From Burkholderia plantarii (lineage in GTDB: Bacteria; Pseudomonadota; Gammaproteobacteria; Burkholderiales; Burkholderiaceae): a DNA stretch of 64,000 nt. Both the position numbers and the translations under genes were made by a program. The notes under the pieces are model-generated. The model searched no databases. It saw nothing but the letters and a program-made list of their open reading frames with translations, and was not told where the DNA came from. Of this stretch, positions 57,154-64,000 are shown piece after piece (within the stretch, counting starts at the first letter, position 1; each line of letters opens with the position of its first letter). The DNA lies in assembly GCF_001411805.1 (NCBI RefSeq), contig NZ_CP007213.1:2046001-2110000 (forward strand). Direction: 5' to 3'.

Positions 57154-59304
57154 TCAATAATCGAATGCCACCGTGAAGCCCACCGTGCGCCCGAGCCCGA
57201 CCTCGGCCATCTTGCCGCCGGGGCTGTTGAATCCGTACATGCGGTAATCACGGTTGGTCAGGTTGTGCGCGTACAGCGTCAGTTCGACATCGCGGCGCGG
57301 CTGCCAGCCGATCGATGCGTCCACCAGCGCGTAGCCGCCCTGGCGCAGCAGGTTTTCCTTGTCGAAATACTGCGCACCGAGCCACCGCACGGCAACGCTC
57401 GGGCGCAGCTTGCCCACCTCCGTCGGAATCGCGCCGGCCAAATTCAACGTCACGCCGTACCTCGGCGCGAACGGCACGTTATTGCCCGCGCAGGTCGGGC
57501 AGCCGGCCGCATCGGTGTAGTGCCGGAACGTCGCGTGGTTCACGAACGCGTCGAGCCCCGCCGTCCAGCCTCGCGCGAGCCCCCATTCGAGCCCGAACTC
57601 GGCGCCGATCGAGCGCGAATCGCCGACGTTGTTCAGCGTCATGTAGCCGGGCGCGCCGGCGTAGAGCTGCACGTTGCGGATGTCGATCCGGTACAGCGCC
57701 AGGCTGCCACGCAGCGCATGGCCGTCGTAGCGCGTGCCGAGTTCGTAGCTGACGGCGCGTTCGGCACCGAAGCCGGCGGCGTCGGCGATGCTGGTCGGCG
57801 CGAGATTGAAGCCGCCCGGCTTGTAGCCCTGCGACACGTTTGCGTAGGCTCGCCAGGCGCGATCGATCTGGTAGCCGGCCGAGACCTTGCCAAGCACGCG
57901 ATTGCCGCTGCGCGCGTTGGCACCGGCGAAGCCCGCATAGCCGCCCGACGGCAGCATCGAGCTGCCGGCAAAATCGGTCCACGCCTGGTCGAGCGAGACG
58001 CGCAGGCCGGCGGACAGGTCGAACGCATGGGTCACGTGCCAGGTCGCGTCGCCATACGCGGCGAGCGACGAGCTCTCGTTGCCGGACAGCGCCGTCATCA
58101 TCGAGGCAAACATCGGTACCGTCATCGAGTACAGCGAACTGCGCGACTGATCGACGTCCTGCCGGTACAGGCCGAACACGGCATCCCAGCGGCGGCCCGG
58201 CGCATGGGTGGCGAGCCGCAGCTCCTGCACGTTCTGCCGCCAGTTCTCGGGCTGCTGGAGAAAGCTGGTACCGGACGAGAATTCGCGCGAGAAATGCGAG
58301 GTCTGCCAGGCCGACATCGCGGTCAGGCGCCACTGGCCGAAGTCGTAACGCCCCGACAAGGCATAGTTGCTGCCGCATCGATTCAGGTAGGGCTCGGCAT
58401 ATTGCGCCGGCAGATTCGCGGCGATGCCCGCGGTGTGGTTGCCGATGTTGTCGAACGGCACGTAGATGTCCTGCGTGGCCATCATGCAGTCGCGGCTGGC
58501 CGTCAGGTTGATCTCCCACGGCGCGCCGCTCGGCGCGAGCCGCAGCCGCGCGGTGCCGGCATACGAACGCGAGCCGCCCTCGTGATTCGCCCCGGTCACG
58601 GGATTGGTCAGGTCGCCGGGCGCATCGACATGGGCGAGCGAGACGCTGCCGTACAGCAGATCCTTGACGATCGGCCCCGCCACCGCCAGTTGCTCGACGT
58701 TGCCGAGCCGGCTCGACATCCCCGCGTCGGCGTGAATCCGCAGCTGGTTGTCCGGTGCCTGCGTGACGATGTCCAGCACGCCGCCTTCCGCGCTCTTGCC
58801 GTACAGCGTGCCCTGCGGTCCCTTGAGCAACTCGACGCGGTCCACGTTCAGCAGCGTCTGCATCGTGAACGTGGGCAACTGAGGCACGCCGTCCACATAG
58901 ACCGTCAGCGCGGGATTGTAGAAATCCTGCGCCGACGACACGCCGCGCACGCTGATCATCGGAAACAGGGCCGACCCGCCGTTGGCCATCTGCACGCCCG
59001 GCAGCACGCGCTGCAGATCCATCGTGTTGTTGACCTGGGCCGCATCCAGCGCCGGCCGCTCGACCACGACCGCCGAACTGTTGAGAGTGGCCAGCGACTG
59101 GTCACGCTTGCTCGCCGTCACCGTCACGACGGGCAGCGCAGCGCCGCCCCCGGCGCTCGCACGACCTCCTTCGCCCACGGTTTCACCTTCCGCGCGACGT
59201 TCGGCCAGCGCCGACGCCGGAATTTGCGCCAGCGCAATCGCGATGAAAACGACGATCGCCTTCGGTGAAGGACGGTCTGACCGCCAAGCTCGTTGACACA
59301 CCAT
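57154..59304 (-). CDS. TonB-dependent siderophore receptor (FyuA/FptA-like)
   Basis: Start set at 59304 with GGAGAGGG just upstream. The 716-residue outer-membrane protein has a signal peptide (cut near ALA-ERR), a TonB-box-like VVTVTASK, a plug domain with SVRGVSSAQDFYNPALTVYV and VELLKGPQGTLYGKSAEGG, and a 22-strand barrel ending in an aromatic residue (FTVAFDY). The YGKSAEGG plug loop is characteristic of the FyuA class of yersiniabactin/pyochelin receptors. It imports the ferric siderophore using TonB energy. A Fur-box match lies in the divergent region upstream, so iron repression is likely. Confidence 0.93.
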   Translation of the reverse strand: MVCQRAWRSDRPSPKAIVVFIAIALAQIPASALAERRAEGETVGEGGRASAGGGAALPVVTVTASKRDQSLATLNSSAVVVERPALDAAQVNNTMDLQRVLPGVQMANGGSALFPMISVRGVSSAQDFYNPALTVYVDGVPQLPTFTMQTLLNVDRVELLKGPQGTLYGKSAEGGVLDIVTQAPDNQLRIHADAGMSSRLGNVEQLAVAGPIVKDLLYGSVSLAHVDAPGDLTNPVTGANHEGGSRSYAGTARLRLAPSGAPWEINLTASRDCMMATQDIYVPFDNIGNHTAGIAANLPAQYAEPYLNRCGSNYALSGRYDFGQWRLTAMSAWQTSHFSREFSSGTSFLQQPENWRQNVQELRLATHAPGRRWDAVFGLYRQDVDQSRSSLYSMTVPMFASMMTALSGNESSSLAAYGDATWHVTHAFDLSAGLRVSLDQAWTDFAGSSMLPSGGYAGFAGANARSGNRVLGKVSAGYQIDRAWRAYANVSQGYKPGGFNLAPTSIADAAGFGAERAVSYELGTRYDGHALRGSLALYRIDIRNVQLYAGAPGYMTLNNVGDSRSIGAEFGLEWGLARGWTAGLDAFVNHATFRHYTDAAGCPTCAGNNVPFAPRYGVTLNLAGAIPTEVGKLRPSVAVRWLGAQYFDKENLLRQGGYALVDASIGWQPRRDVELTLYAHNLTNRDYRMYGFNSPGGKMAEVGLGRTVGFTVAFDY

Positions 59305-59607
59305 GAAACCCTCTCCTGATTCCAGATCGAAGTGAAGAATCGACGCGGCTGCGAGTCGCACTCTGGTCGCCGACACGACACGACGGCCCGACCTTGAACG
59401 GCCCGGCCACGCCGCACCGAAACGGGCACCGGCCGCGCCGGTCAGGCGGACGGCCTCGCGAAGATGCCCGGAATGCAAACTGGCGGTCGTCTCGACAAGC
59501 GTTATGGACACCGTAATAATGATATCGATTCTCATTTATCCTTCTACCCGAAACCGGTTGGATTTCACTCCGATCGGATCATCGACTGCCCGGATGCCCT
59601 GATATCC
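59305..59607. other. divergent control region between the receptor and AraC regulator genes
   Basis: About 300 bases with no supported gene. AT content rises sharply at 59510-59545, where a Fur-box match lies (separate entry). An AraC-type frame extends upstream of 59608 but without family similarity, so this region is taken as non-coding. Confidence 0.5.
59515..59533. promoter_or_regulatory. Fur box between the receptor and AraC regulator genes
   Basis: The 19 bases match the inverted-repeat Fur consensus at 14 of 19 positions, with the left half (ATAATGATA) perfect. The site stands about 211 bases upstream of the receptor start and 75 bases upstream of the AraC start, in the AT-rich part of the divergent region. 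Confidence 0.7.
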
Positions 59608-60594
59608 ATGCCGCTTCACAGCCACACGCTCACGCCGGCCGAGGTCACGGTCTCGGCCCTGATCACCGATTACGCTGCACCGGAAGCCACCGTTCCGGGC
59701 TACCAACTACTGCGAACCACGCTACGCGACGGCATCGACCTGCTCGTCTGGCGAGGCGGCCAGCCGCAACCGCTGTCGATGAACGTCCGCGACGACTGGG
59801 GCCGCGTGCAGTTCAGCTATGCGCTGCAAGGCCACGCGCATTTCTCGTTCGATGCGCGCAGGCGGGTCGTCGAGCACACCTTGACGGCCGGTTCGAGCTG
59901 CATCAGCCATACGCCAGACTGTCGCGGGAAATCGACGCACGTCGGCCAGATCGAAAACGTGGTGGTGTCGATCCGGCCCGACCTGCTGCACGAGCTGGCG
60001 CCCGACATGGACGGCGCGCTCAGGCAACGGCTCGATTCGCGGCGCTGCTGCGTGCCATGCCGCTGCTGTGCGGAAATGGGCGCCACCGCGCGGGCCTTGA
60101 GCGACGCGCTACAGGCACCGCAGCGCGCGGCCGGATGCCGCGTGCATCGCTCGACGATGTGGCTGCTCGGGCAGAGTCTGGCGCTCACCAGCCTGATGCT
60201 CGACGCGCATCGCGACGCCGAGGCCGCACCCGGCACGCTGCCGCGGGCCGATCACGCGAAGCTGCTGCACGCGCGCGATCTGCTGCTGGCGGACCTGACC
60301 TGCGCGCCGACCATCGTCGAACTGTCGAAGGCGGCCGGGCTCAGCGAGCAGAAGCTCAAGCGCGGTTTCCGGCTGCTGTTCCAGCACGGTGTCTACAGCC
60401 TGTTCCAGCACGAGCGCATGCACGAGGCGCGCCGGCGGCTGGCGATCACGGGCATGTCGGTGATGACCGTCGCGACCGACATGGGCTATGCCAATGCGAG
60501 CCACTTCACGGCAGCGTTCCACAAGCAGTTCGGCGTGAACCCGTCGGCACTCAAGCAGAGCCGGCGGTCGGTGTCGATCGTTCACCGCGAGTGA
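59608..60594 (+). CDS. AraC-family siderophore regulator (PchR/YbtA-like)
   Basis: Start set at 59608 (MPLHSHTLTP); the longer frame would read through the Fur-box region. The 328-residue protein has an N-terminal effector domain and a C-terminal pair of AraC helix-turn-helix motifs (TIVELSKAAGLSEQKLKRGF and MTVATDMGYANASHFTAAFHKQFG). Regulators of this type activate pyochelin or yersiniabactin genes when the ferric siderophore is bound. Four of five residues from Cys206-like RRCC through CRCC are cysteines clustered within nine positions (RRCCVPCRCC), an odd feature that might bind metal. It is divergent from the receptor gene. Confidence 0.92.
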   Translation: MPLHSHTLTPAEVTVSALITDYAAPEATVPGYQLLRTTLRDGIDLLVWRGGQPQPLSMNVRDDWGRVQFSYALQGHAHFSFDARRRVVEHTLTAGSSCISHTPDCRGKSTHVGQIENVVVSIRPDLLHELAPDMDGALRQRLDSRRCCVPCRCCAEMGATARALSDALQAPQRAAGCRVHRSTMWLLGQSLALTSLMLDAHRDAEAAPGTLPRADHAKLLHARDLLLADLTCAPTIVELSKAAGLSEQKLKRGFRLLFQHGVYSLFQHERMHEARRRLAITGMSVMTVATDMGYANASHFTAAFHKQFGVNPSALKQSRRSVSIVHRE

Positions 60595-60685
60595 ACGCGG
60601 CTTGCCGGTCCCGCACCCGGACCGCGGAGCGCGCGCCGCACCGATCCGAGCGGAACTGATCCGATGCGGGTAGAAACATGAAAAC

Positions 60686-60704
60686 GTGAATGCTTATCAT
60701 TACC
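60686..60704 (+). promoter_or_regulatory. Fur box upstream of the biosynthetic genes
   Basis: The 19 bases match the Fur consensus at 14 of 19 positions, with the right half (ATCATTA) strongest. The site ends 84 bases before the start of the small protein gene at 60789, the expected place for iron repression of the biosynthetic operon. Confidence 0.68.
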
Positions 60705-60788
60705 TCCACTGCCGTGACGAGGCGAGCGCGGACCGCACGTCCCCTCGCCGGCTTTGCGCGGTACCCGCATCGCGAACCAGGAGGCGCC

Positions 60789-61220
60789 ATGACCGATTTC
60801 ATCGACACCCGGCTCTGGCCGATCGTGCAGCTGCACATGCCGGCACAGGTCGACGACGCGAGCGCGGACGAGCGGCTCGCGCAATTCCAGGCGGTCCACA
60901 CCCGCGGCGAACGGTTCGTGTTCCTGCTCGACGGCGAGGAGCTCCCGCGACATTCGCCGCGCTTCATGTCGGCCTATACGCAGTGGACGCATGAGAACGT
61001 CGAGCTGCTGCGCAATTGTGCGGGCGCGATCCGGATCGAACCGGACCCGCGACAACGCGGCGTCCACGAGGAAAAGGCCCGCATCTGGAACGCGTCGGAT
61101 CAGGCGCCCTACCCATTCCTGGTCGCGGCCAGCCGCGAAGACGCGCTGGCCCGGGCCCGCGCGCTGCTGTCGGCGGCCTCGGACGCGGCTGCCGGGCCGC
61201 GCACCGAGCCGAATCCATAA
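60789..61220 (+). CDS. small protein of unknown function at the head of the siderophore biosynthetic operon
   Basis: A 143-residue protein preceded by an excellent AGGAGG at 60780-60785. It begins MTDFIDTRLWPIVQLHMPAQ and has a middle region EELPRHSPRFMSAYTQWTHENVELLRN and a C-terminal helix. It lacks the conserved Trp/Pro pattern of MbtH proteins and has no enzyme motif I know. It follows a Fur box and precedes the carrier-protein gene by about 160 bases, so it is likely to be co-induced. A helper or accessory role in siderophore assembly is a guess from position. Confidence 0.6.
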   Translation: MTDFIDTRLWPIVQLHMPAQVDDASADERLAQFQAVHTRGERFVFLLDGEELPRHSPRFMSAYTQWTHENVELLRNCAGAIRIEPDPRQRGVHEEKARIWNASDQAPYPFLVAASREDALARARALLSAASDAAAGPRTEPNP

Positions 61221-61383
61221 ACGGATCGCCGCCGATCCCTCTGCAGCACGCGCGGCAGGGCCGACGCCGCGCGTGCCTGTCACCTTGCATTCCGAATCCG
61301 TGCCCGCGCCGGTCGCCGTTCGCAGGCGTGTTCGCCCGACACGCGTCGTCATCGATTCGCATCACTAATCAGAATATTCACGC

Positions 61384-63594
61384 ATGCCACCATCAGAAAT
61401 ACGTCCTGACTCCGCCGCGGCAGCGCCGCGCACGCGGCTCGATGGCGATTCGCTGCGCGCCGCGCTCGCCGCCGAGCTGGGCATCGACGCCGCCGAGCTC
61501 GGCGACGACACCAGCCTGCTGGAACTCGGCTTCGATTCGATGCGCCTGATGGCGTGGCTGAACCGGCTGCGCTCGGACGGTTACGCGCTGACGATGCGCG
61601 ACCTGTACCGCGAGCCGACGCCGGCAGGCTGGCGCCAGCTGCTGCAACACCCGCCCGCGCCGCCGGCCGAGCCGGACCCGGCGCCCCGGCACTGGCCGAC
61701 GATGCGCGACGGCGATGGCGTCGCCGACGCGCTCTACAGCGACAACCCCGCGATCGACTGCCTGAATCGCGGCGCCGCGCAGATCGCCCGCGCGCTCGCC
61801 GCCCCGCACGACGGTCTGGCCGTGCTCGAAGTCGGCGCGGGCACCGCGGCCACTACGCGCCACCTGCTTCCGGCGCTCGAAGGCCGGCTGCAAGGCTACC
61901 GCTTCACCGACGTCTCGCCGCTGTTCCTCGACGACGCCCGCCGGCGCTTCGCCGGCCACGCGGCGCTCGACTACGCGCTGTTCGACATCAACGCGGCCGT
62001 CGATTTCGACGCGCATCCCGAAGCCGGCTACGACCTCGCCGTCGCGGTCAACGTGCTGCACGACGCGCGCGACGCGGTGGCGTCGCTGCGGCGGATCGGC
62101 CGCTTGCTCAAGCCGGATGGCCGGCTGCTGATGATCGAGGCGACCGAGCGCAGCAGCATGCTGCAGCTGGCCAGCATCGGCTTCATCGAAGGCCTGAACG
62201 GCTACGACGACCAGCGCACCGTCGACGACAAGCCGATGCTCGACCTGCCGATGTGGCGCGACGCGCTCGCGCGGGCCGGCTTCTCGGTGGAGCTCGTCTG
62301 GCCCGATGCCGAGCGCAGCCCGTTGCGCCAGCATCTCGTGCTGGCCCGCGCCGAGCATGGCGGGCGGCTCGATCTGCCGACGCTCGCCGGAGAACTGCGC
62401 GCCCGCTTCGGCAATGCGCTGCCGCCCGTGCGGATGCGGCAGTGCGAGCACATCGATCGCTACGCGCCGCTGCGAACCGGCCCCGCCGCCGGCCCGGACC
62501 CGCGCGACGAAGGCGGCGATCCCCTCATGGCCGCCCCCGGCCGTGCGGCCCCTCCCCCGGCGCAGCAGGCCGCGCTCGAACGCGAGGTCGGCGCACTCTG
62601 GCGCACGCTGCTCGATCGCGACGTCAGCGGCGACAGCGACTTCTTCCAATGCGGCGGCGACAGCCTGATCGCCACGCGCATGGTCGCGCAATTGAGCCGC
62701 AGCGGCGTGCGCGGAGCGAATCTGCAGGCGTTGTTCGCCGCTCGCACGCTCGCCGCGTTCTGCGCCACGCTCGCGGCCCCGGCGGCGGCCGATGCAGCGA
62801 ATCCGGCCGATTGCATCGTGCCGCTCGCGGCGGGCGAGGCGGCCGACGAGGTGTTCGTGTTCCACGCTTCCGACGGCGAGCTTGCCGCCTATCTGCCGCT
62901 CGCGCGGCAGCTGGGATGCCGCGTCCACGGCCTGCGCGCCACCGACGCGCCGTTGCCGGACAGCCTCGACGCGCTGGCGACGCATTATGCGCAGGCGATC
63001 CGCGCAACGCGCAAGCAAGGTCTCTGCACTCTGGTCGGCTGGTCGTTCGGCGCGTTCACCGCGGCCGCGGCCGCGCGCGTGCTGCACGAAGCGGGCGACA
63101 CGGTGGAACTGGTGCTGCTCGACCCCGTATGCCGCGATGATTTCCGTCACGGCGACCGCGCATCGCTGCTGCGGCTGCTCGATCAAGGCCGGGGCGGACT
63201 GACGCTACCCGAGTCGTTCGGCGAACTCGACACCGATGCCCAGCTTGCCTGCTTCACCCAGGCCGCGCGCGAGGCGGGGCTGCTGCCCGCGGCGGCCGGC
63301 ACCGACGATGCCCGCCGCTGGCTGCAACGCGCGGGCGAGCTGCTCGCGCTGCTGACGCGCCATCACGCGCCAGTGCCGCTGCCGATTCGCTGCCTGTGGC
63401 TCACCGCCGAACGCCGCCCGGCGCACTGGCAGCCCGGCGAAGCCGACTGGCACGACTGGCAGGCCCGTGCCGAGCGCCACACGCTCGACGCCGACCATTG
63501 GTCGCTCGTCCTCGACGAAACCAGCGCAGTAAAGGTCGCCACGCTGATCCGGCAGTGGCGGCAGCAAGCTCACAGCTCCTCGGAGGCTTCCTGA
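61384..63594 (+). CDS. compact NRPS-type protein: aryl carrier - methyltransferase - peptidyl carrier - thioesterase
   Basis: The 736-residue protein has four domains. An aryl-carrier-like domain (about 20-90) has its phosphopantetheine Ser52 in LGFDSMRLM. A SAM methyltransferase (about 100-340) carries VLEVGAGTAATTRHL at 147-161 and FTDVSPLFLDDA. A peptidyl carrier (about 390-465) has Ser427 in CGGDSLIATR. A type I thioesterase (about 475-736) has Ser554 in GWSFGAF. Condensation/cyclisation and adenylation domains, present in PchE/PchF and HMWP2, are absent. The tail order methyltransferase-carrier-thioesterase matches the end of HMWP1/PchF. It probably needs partner domains from genes beyond the right edge. 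Its stop overlaps the reductase start (TGATG region). Confidence 0.85.
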   Translation: MPPSEIRPDSAAAAPRTRLDGDSLRAALAAELGIDAAELGDDTSLLELGFDSMRLMAWLNRLRSDGYALTMRDLYREPTPAGWRQLLQHPPAPPAEPDPAPRHWPTMRDGDGVADALYSDNPAIDCLNRGAAQIARALAAPHDGLAVLEVGAGTAATTRHLLPALEGRLQGYRFTDVSPLFLDDARRRFAGHAALDYALFDINAAVDFDAHPEAGYDLAVAVNVLHDARDAVASLRRIGRLLKPDGRLLMIEATERSSMLQLASIGFIEGLNGYDDQRTVDDKPMLDLPMWRDALARAGFSVELVWPDAERSPLRQHLVLARAEHGGRLDLPTLAGELRARFGNALPPVRMRQCEHIDRYAPLRTGPAAGPDPRDEGGDPLMAAPGRAAPPPAQQAALEREVGALWRTLLDRDVSGDSDFFQCGGDSLIATRMVAQLSRSGVRGANLQALFAARTLAAFCATLAAPAAADAANPADCIVPLAAGEAADEVFVFHASDGELAAYLPLARQLGCRVHGLRATDAPLPDSLDALATHYAQAIRATRKQGLCTLVGWSFGAFTAAAAARVLHEAGDTVELVLLDPVCRDDFRHGDRASLLRLLDQGRGGLTLPESFGELDTDAQLACFTQAAREAGLLPAAAGTDDARRWLQRAGELLALLTRHHAPVPLPIRCLWLTAERRPAHWQPGEADWHDWQARAERHTLDADHWSLVLDETSAVKVATLIRQWRQQAHSSSEAS

Positions 63595-64000
63595 TGACAC
63601 CCAACGCGAGATTCGGCGCCGCGCGCAACCGGCGCGTGCTGGTGGTCGGCGCCAAGTTCGGCGAAATCTATCTGAACGCCTTCCTCGAGGCGCGACCGGG
63701 CTTCGAGCTCGCGGGCCTGCTCGCCAACGGCAGCCCGCGCGCGCGGCAGCTCGCCCAGGCCTACGGCATCGCGCTCTACACCTCGCTCGACGAGGTGCCG
63801 CCCGACATCGACATCGCCTGCGTGGTGGTGCGCTCGGCGGTGGTGGGCGGGATGGGTACCGTGCTGGCCCAGGCGATGCTCGAACGCGGCGCCCATGTCG
63901 TGCAGGAGCACCCGCTGCACCCCGACGACATCGTGCGGCTGCAGCGCTTGGCCAGCGAGGTGGGCCGGATCTATTGGGTCAACGGCTTCTACGCACACAC
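63594..64000 (+). CDS. thiazolinyl imide reductase (PchG/Irp3-like), N-terminal part (cut by right edge)
   Basis: The first 135 residues show an NAD(P)-binding Rossmann domain of the Gfo/Idh/MocA fold with RVLVVGAKFGEIYLNAFLE, the signature of reductases that convert a thiazoline ring to thiazolidine in yersiniabactin and pyochelin synthesis. VQEHPLHPDDIVRLQ matches the catalytic-loop region of this family. Its start overlaps the stop of the carrier-methyltransferase-thioesterase gene by one base. Its presence shows that the pathway product contains a reduced thiazoline, so a cyclisation domain must be encoded elsewhere. The rest lies beyond base 64000. Confidence 0.9.
   Translation, partial: MTPNARFGAARNRRVLVVGAKFGEIYLNAFLEARPGFELAGLLANGSPRARQLAQAYGIALYTSLDEVPPDIDIACVVVRSAVVGGMGTVLAQAMLERGAHVVQEHPLHPDDIVRLQRLASEVGRIYWVNGFYAH

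Noticed and set aside
60789..61220. MbtH-like helper protein
   Set aside because: It is about twice the usual MbtH length and lacks the conserved Trp/Pro motif; left as unknown.
61393..63186. 597-codon minus-strand frame opposite the synthetase
   Set aside because: It is the antisense shadow of a protein with clear carrier, methyltransferase and thioesterase motifs.

Overview
The window is GC-rich, densely coding DNA of Burkholderia type. The evidence is the codon use, a groES-groEL pair with a CIRCE element, several LysR regulators, and a pyochelin/yersiniabactin-type siderophore locus. The accessory content (orphan soxCD, several ABC uptake operons, a truncated pectin-lyase relative, a phage-spike-like protein, two biosynthetic loci) suggests a secondary replicon, perhaps of a plant-associated species of the B. 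gladioli/glumae/plantarii group. The species is an inference; no rRNA or housekeeping marker settles it. No tRNA, rRNA, CRISPR array, transposase or complete prophage was found.

Layout. 1-1.0 kb: end of a start-stop-overlapping trio (GFA enzyme, small membrane protein, OmpR-type response regulator running off the left edge). 1.2-3.7 kb: a thioredoxin-like protein and an exported protein with one CxxCH haem motif. 3.7-7.7 kb: CIRCE-controlled groESL; downstream of groEL a lower-GC beta-helix/tail-spike-like gene sits between two near-identical terminator hairpins. 7.8-16.5 kb: a branched-chain-type ABC importer (permeases fused), a divergent LysR gene, a flavoprotein monooxygenase and a pair of CMD/AhpD-like proteins. 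16.5-17.0 kb: remnant of a family 4 polysaccharide lyase. 17.1-23.5 kb: a nitrate/sulfonate-type ABC importer, two amidases and a GntR regulator on one strand, with a palindromic candidate operator at the head. 23.8-27.5 kb: FkbM methyltransferase, aldo/keto reductase, periplasmic binding protein and a DUF1304 membrane protein.

27.9-40.7 kb is the most interesting region. The plus strand carries an Fe(II)/2-oxoglutarate oxygenase, an ATP-grasp ligase fused to a DUF1611 protein, a second ATP-grasp ligase, a malic enzyme, a lipocalin-like protein, an EamA exporter and a mandelate-racemase-like enzyme whose acid Glu is replaced by Gln. A LysR gene lies divergently within it. The minus strand carries a haem-oxygenase-like (putative diiron) enzyme, an EPSP-synthase paralogue with altered catalytic residues, and a LuxR-type regulator. 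Together these look like one or two small-molecule pathways that I cannot match to a known product.

40.7-42.4 kb has no recognisable gene. 42.4-52.4 kb: orphan soxCD (soxD frameshifted by a 7-bp duplication), an LRR-protein kinase, transketolase, a quinone oxidoreductase with divergent LysR, and a polar amino-acid ABC importer lacking an ATPase gene. 52.6-64 kb: siderophore locus with two YbtP/YbtQ-like ABC proteins, a methyltransferase and a FyuA-like receptor on the minus strand. A PchR/YbtA-like AraC regulator, a small unknown protein, an unusual carrier protein-methyltransferase-carrier protein-thioesterase protein and a thiazolinyl imide reductase (cut by the right edge) are on the plus strand. 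Two Fur-box matches flank the AraC gene.
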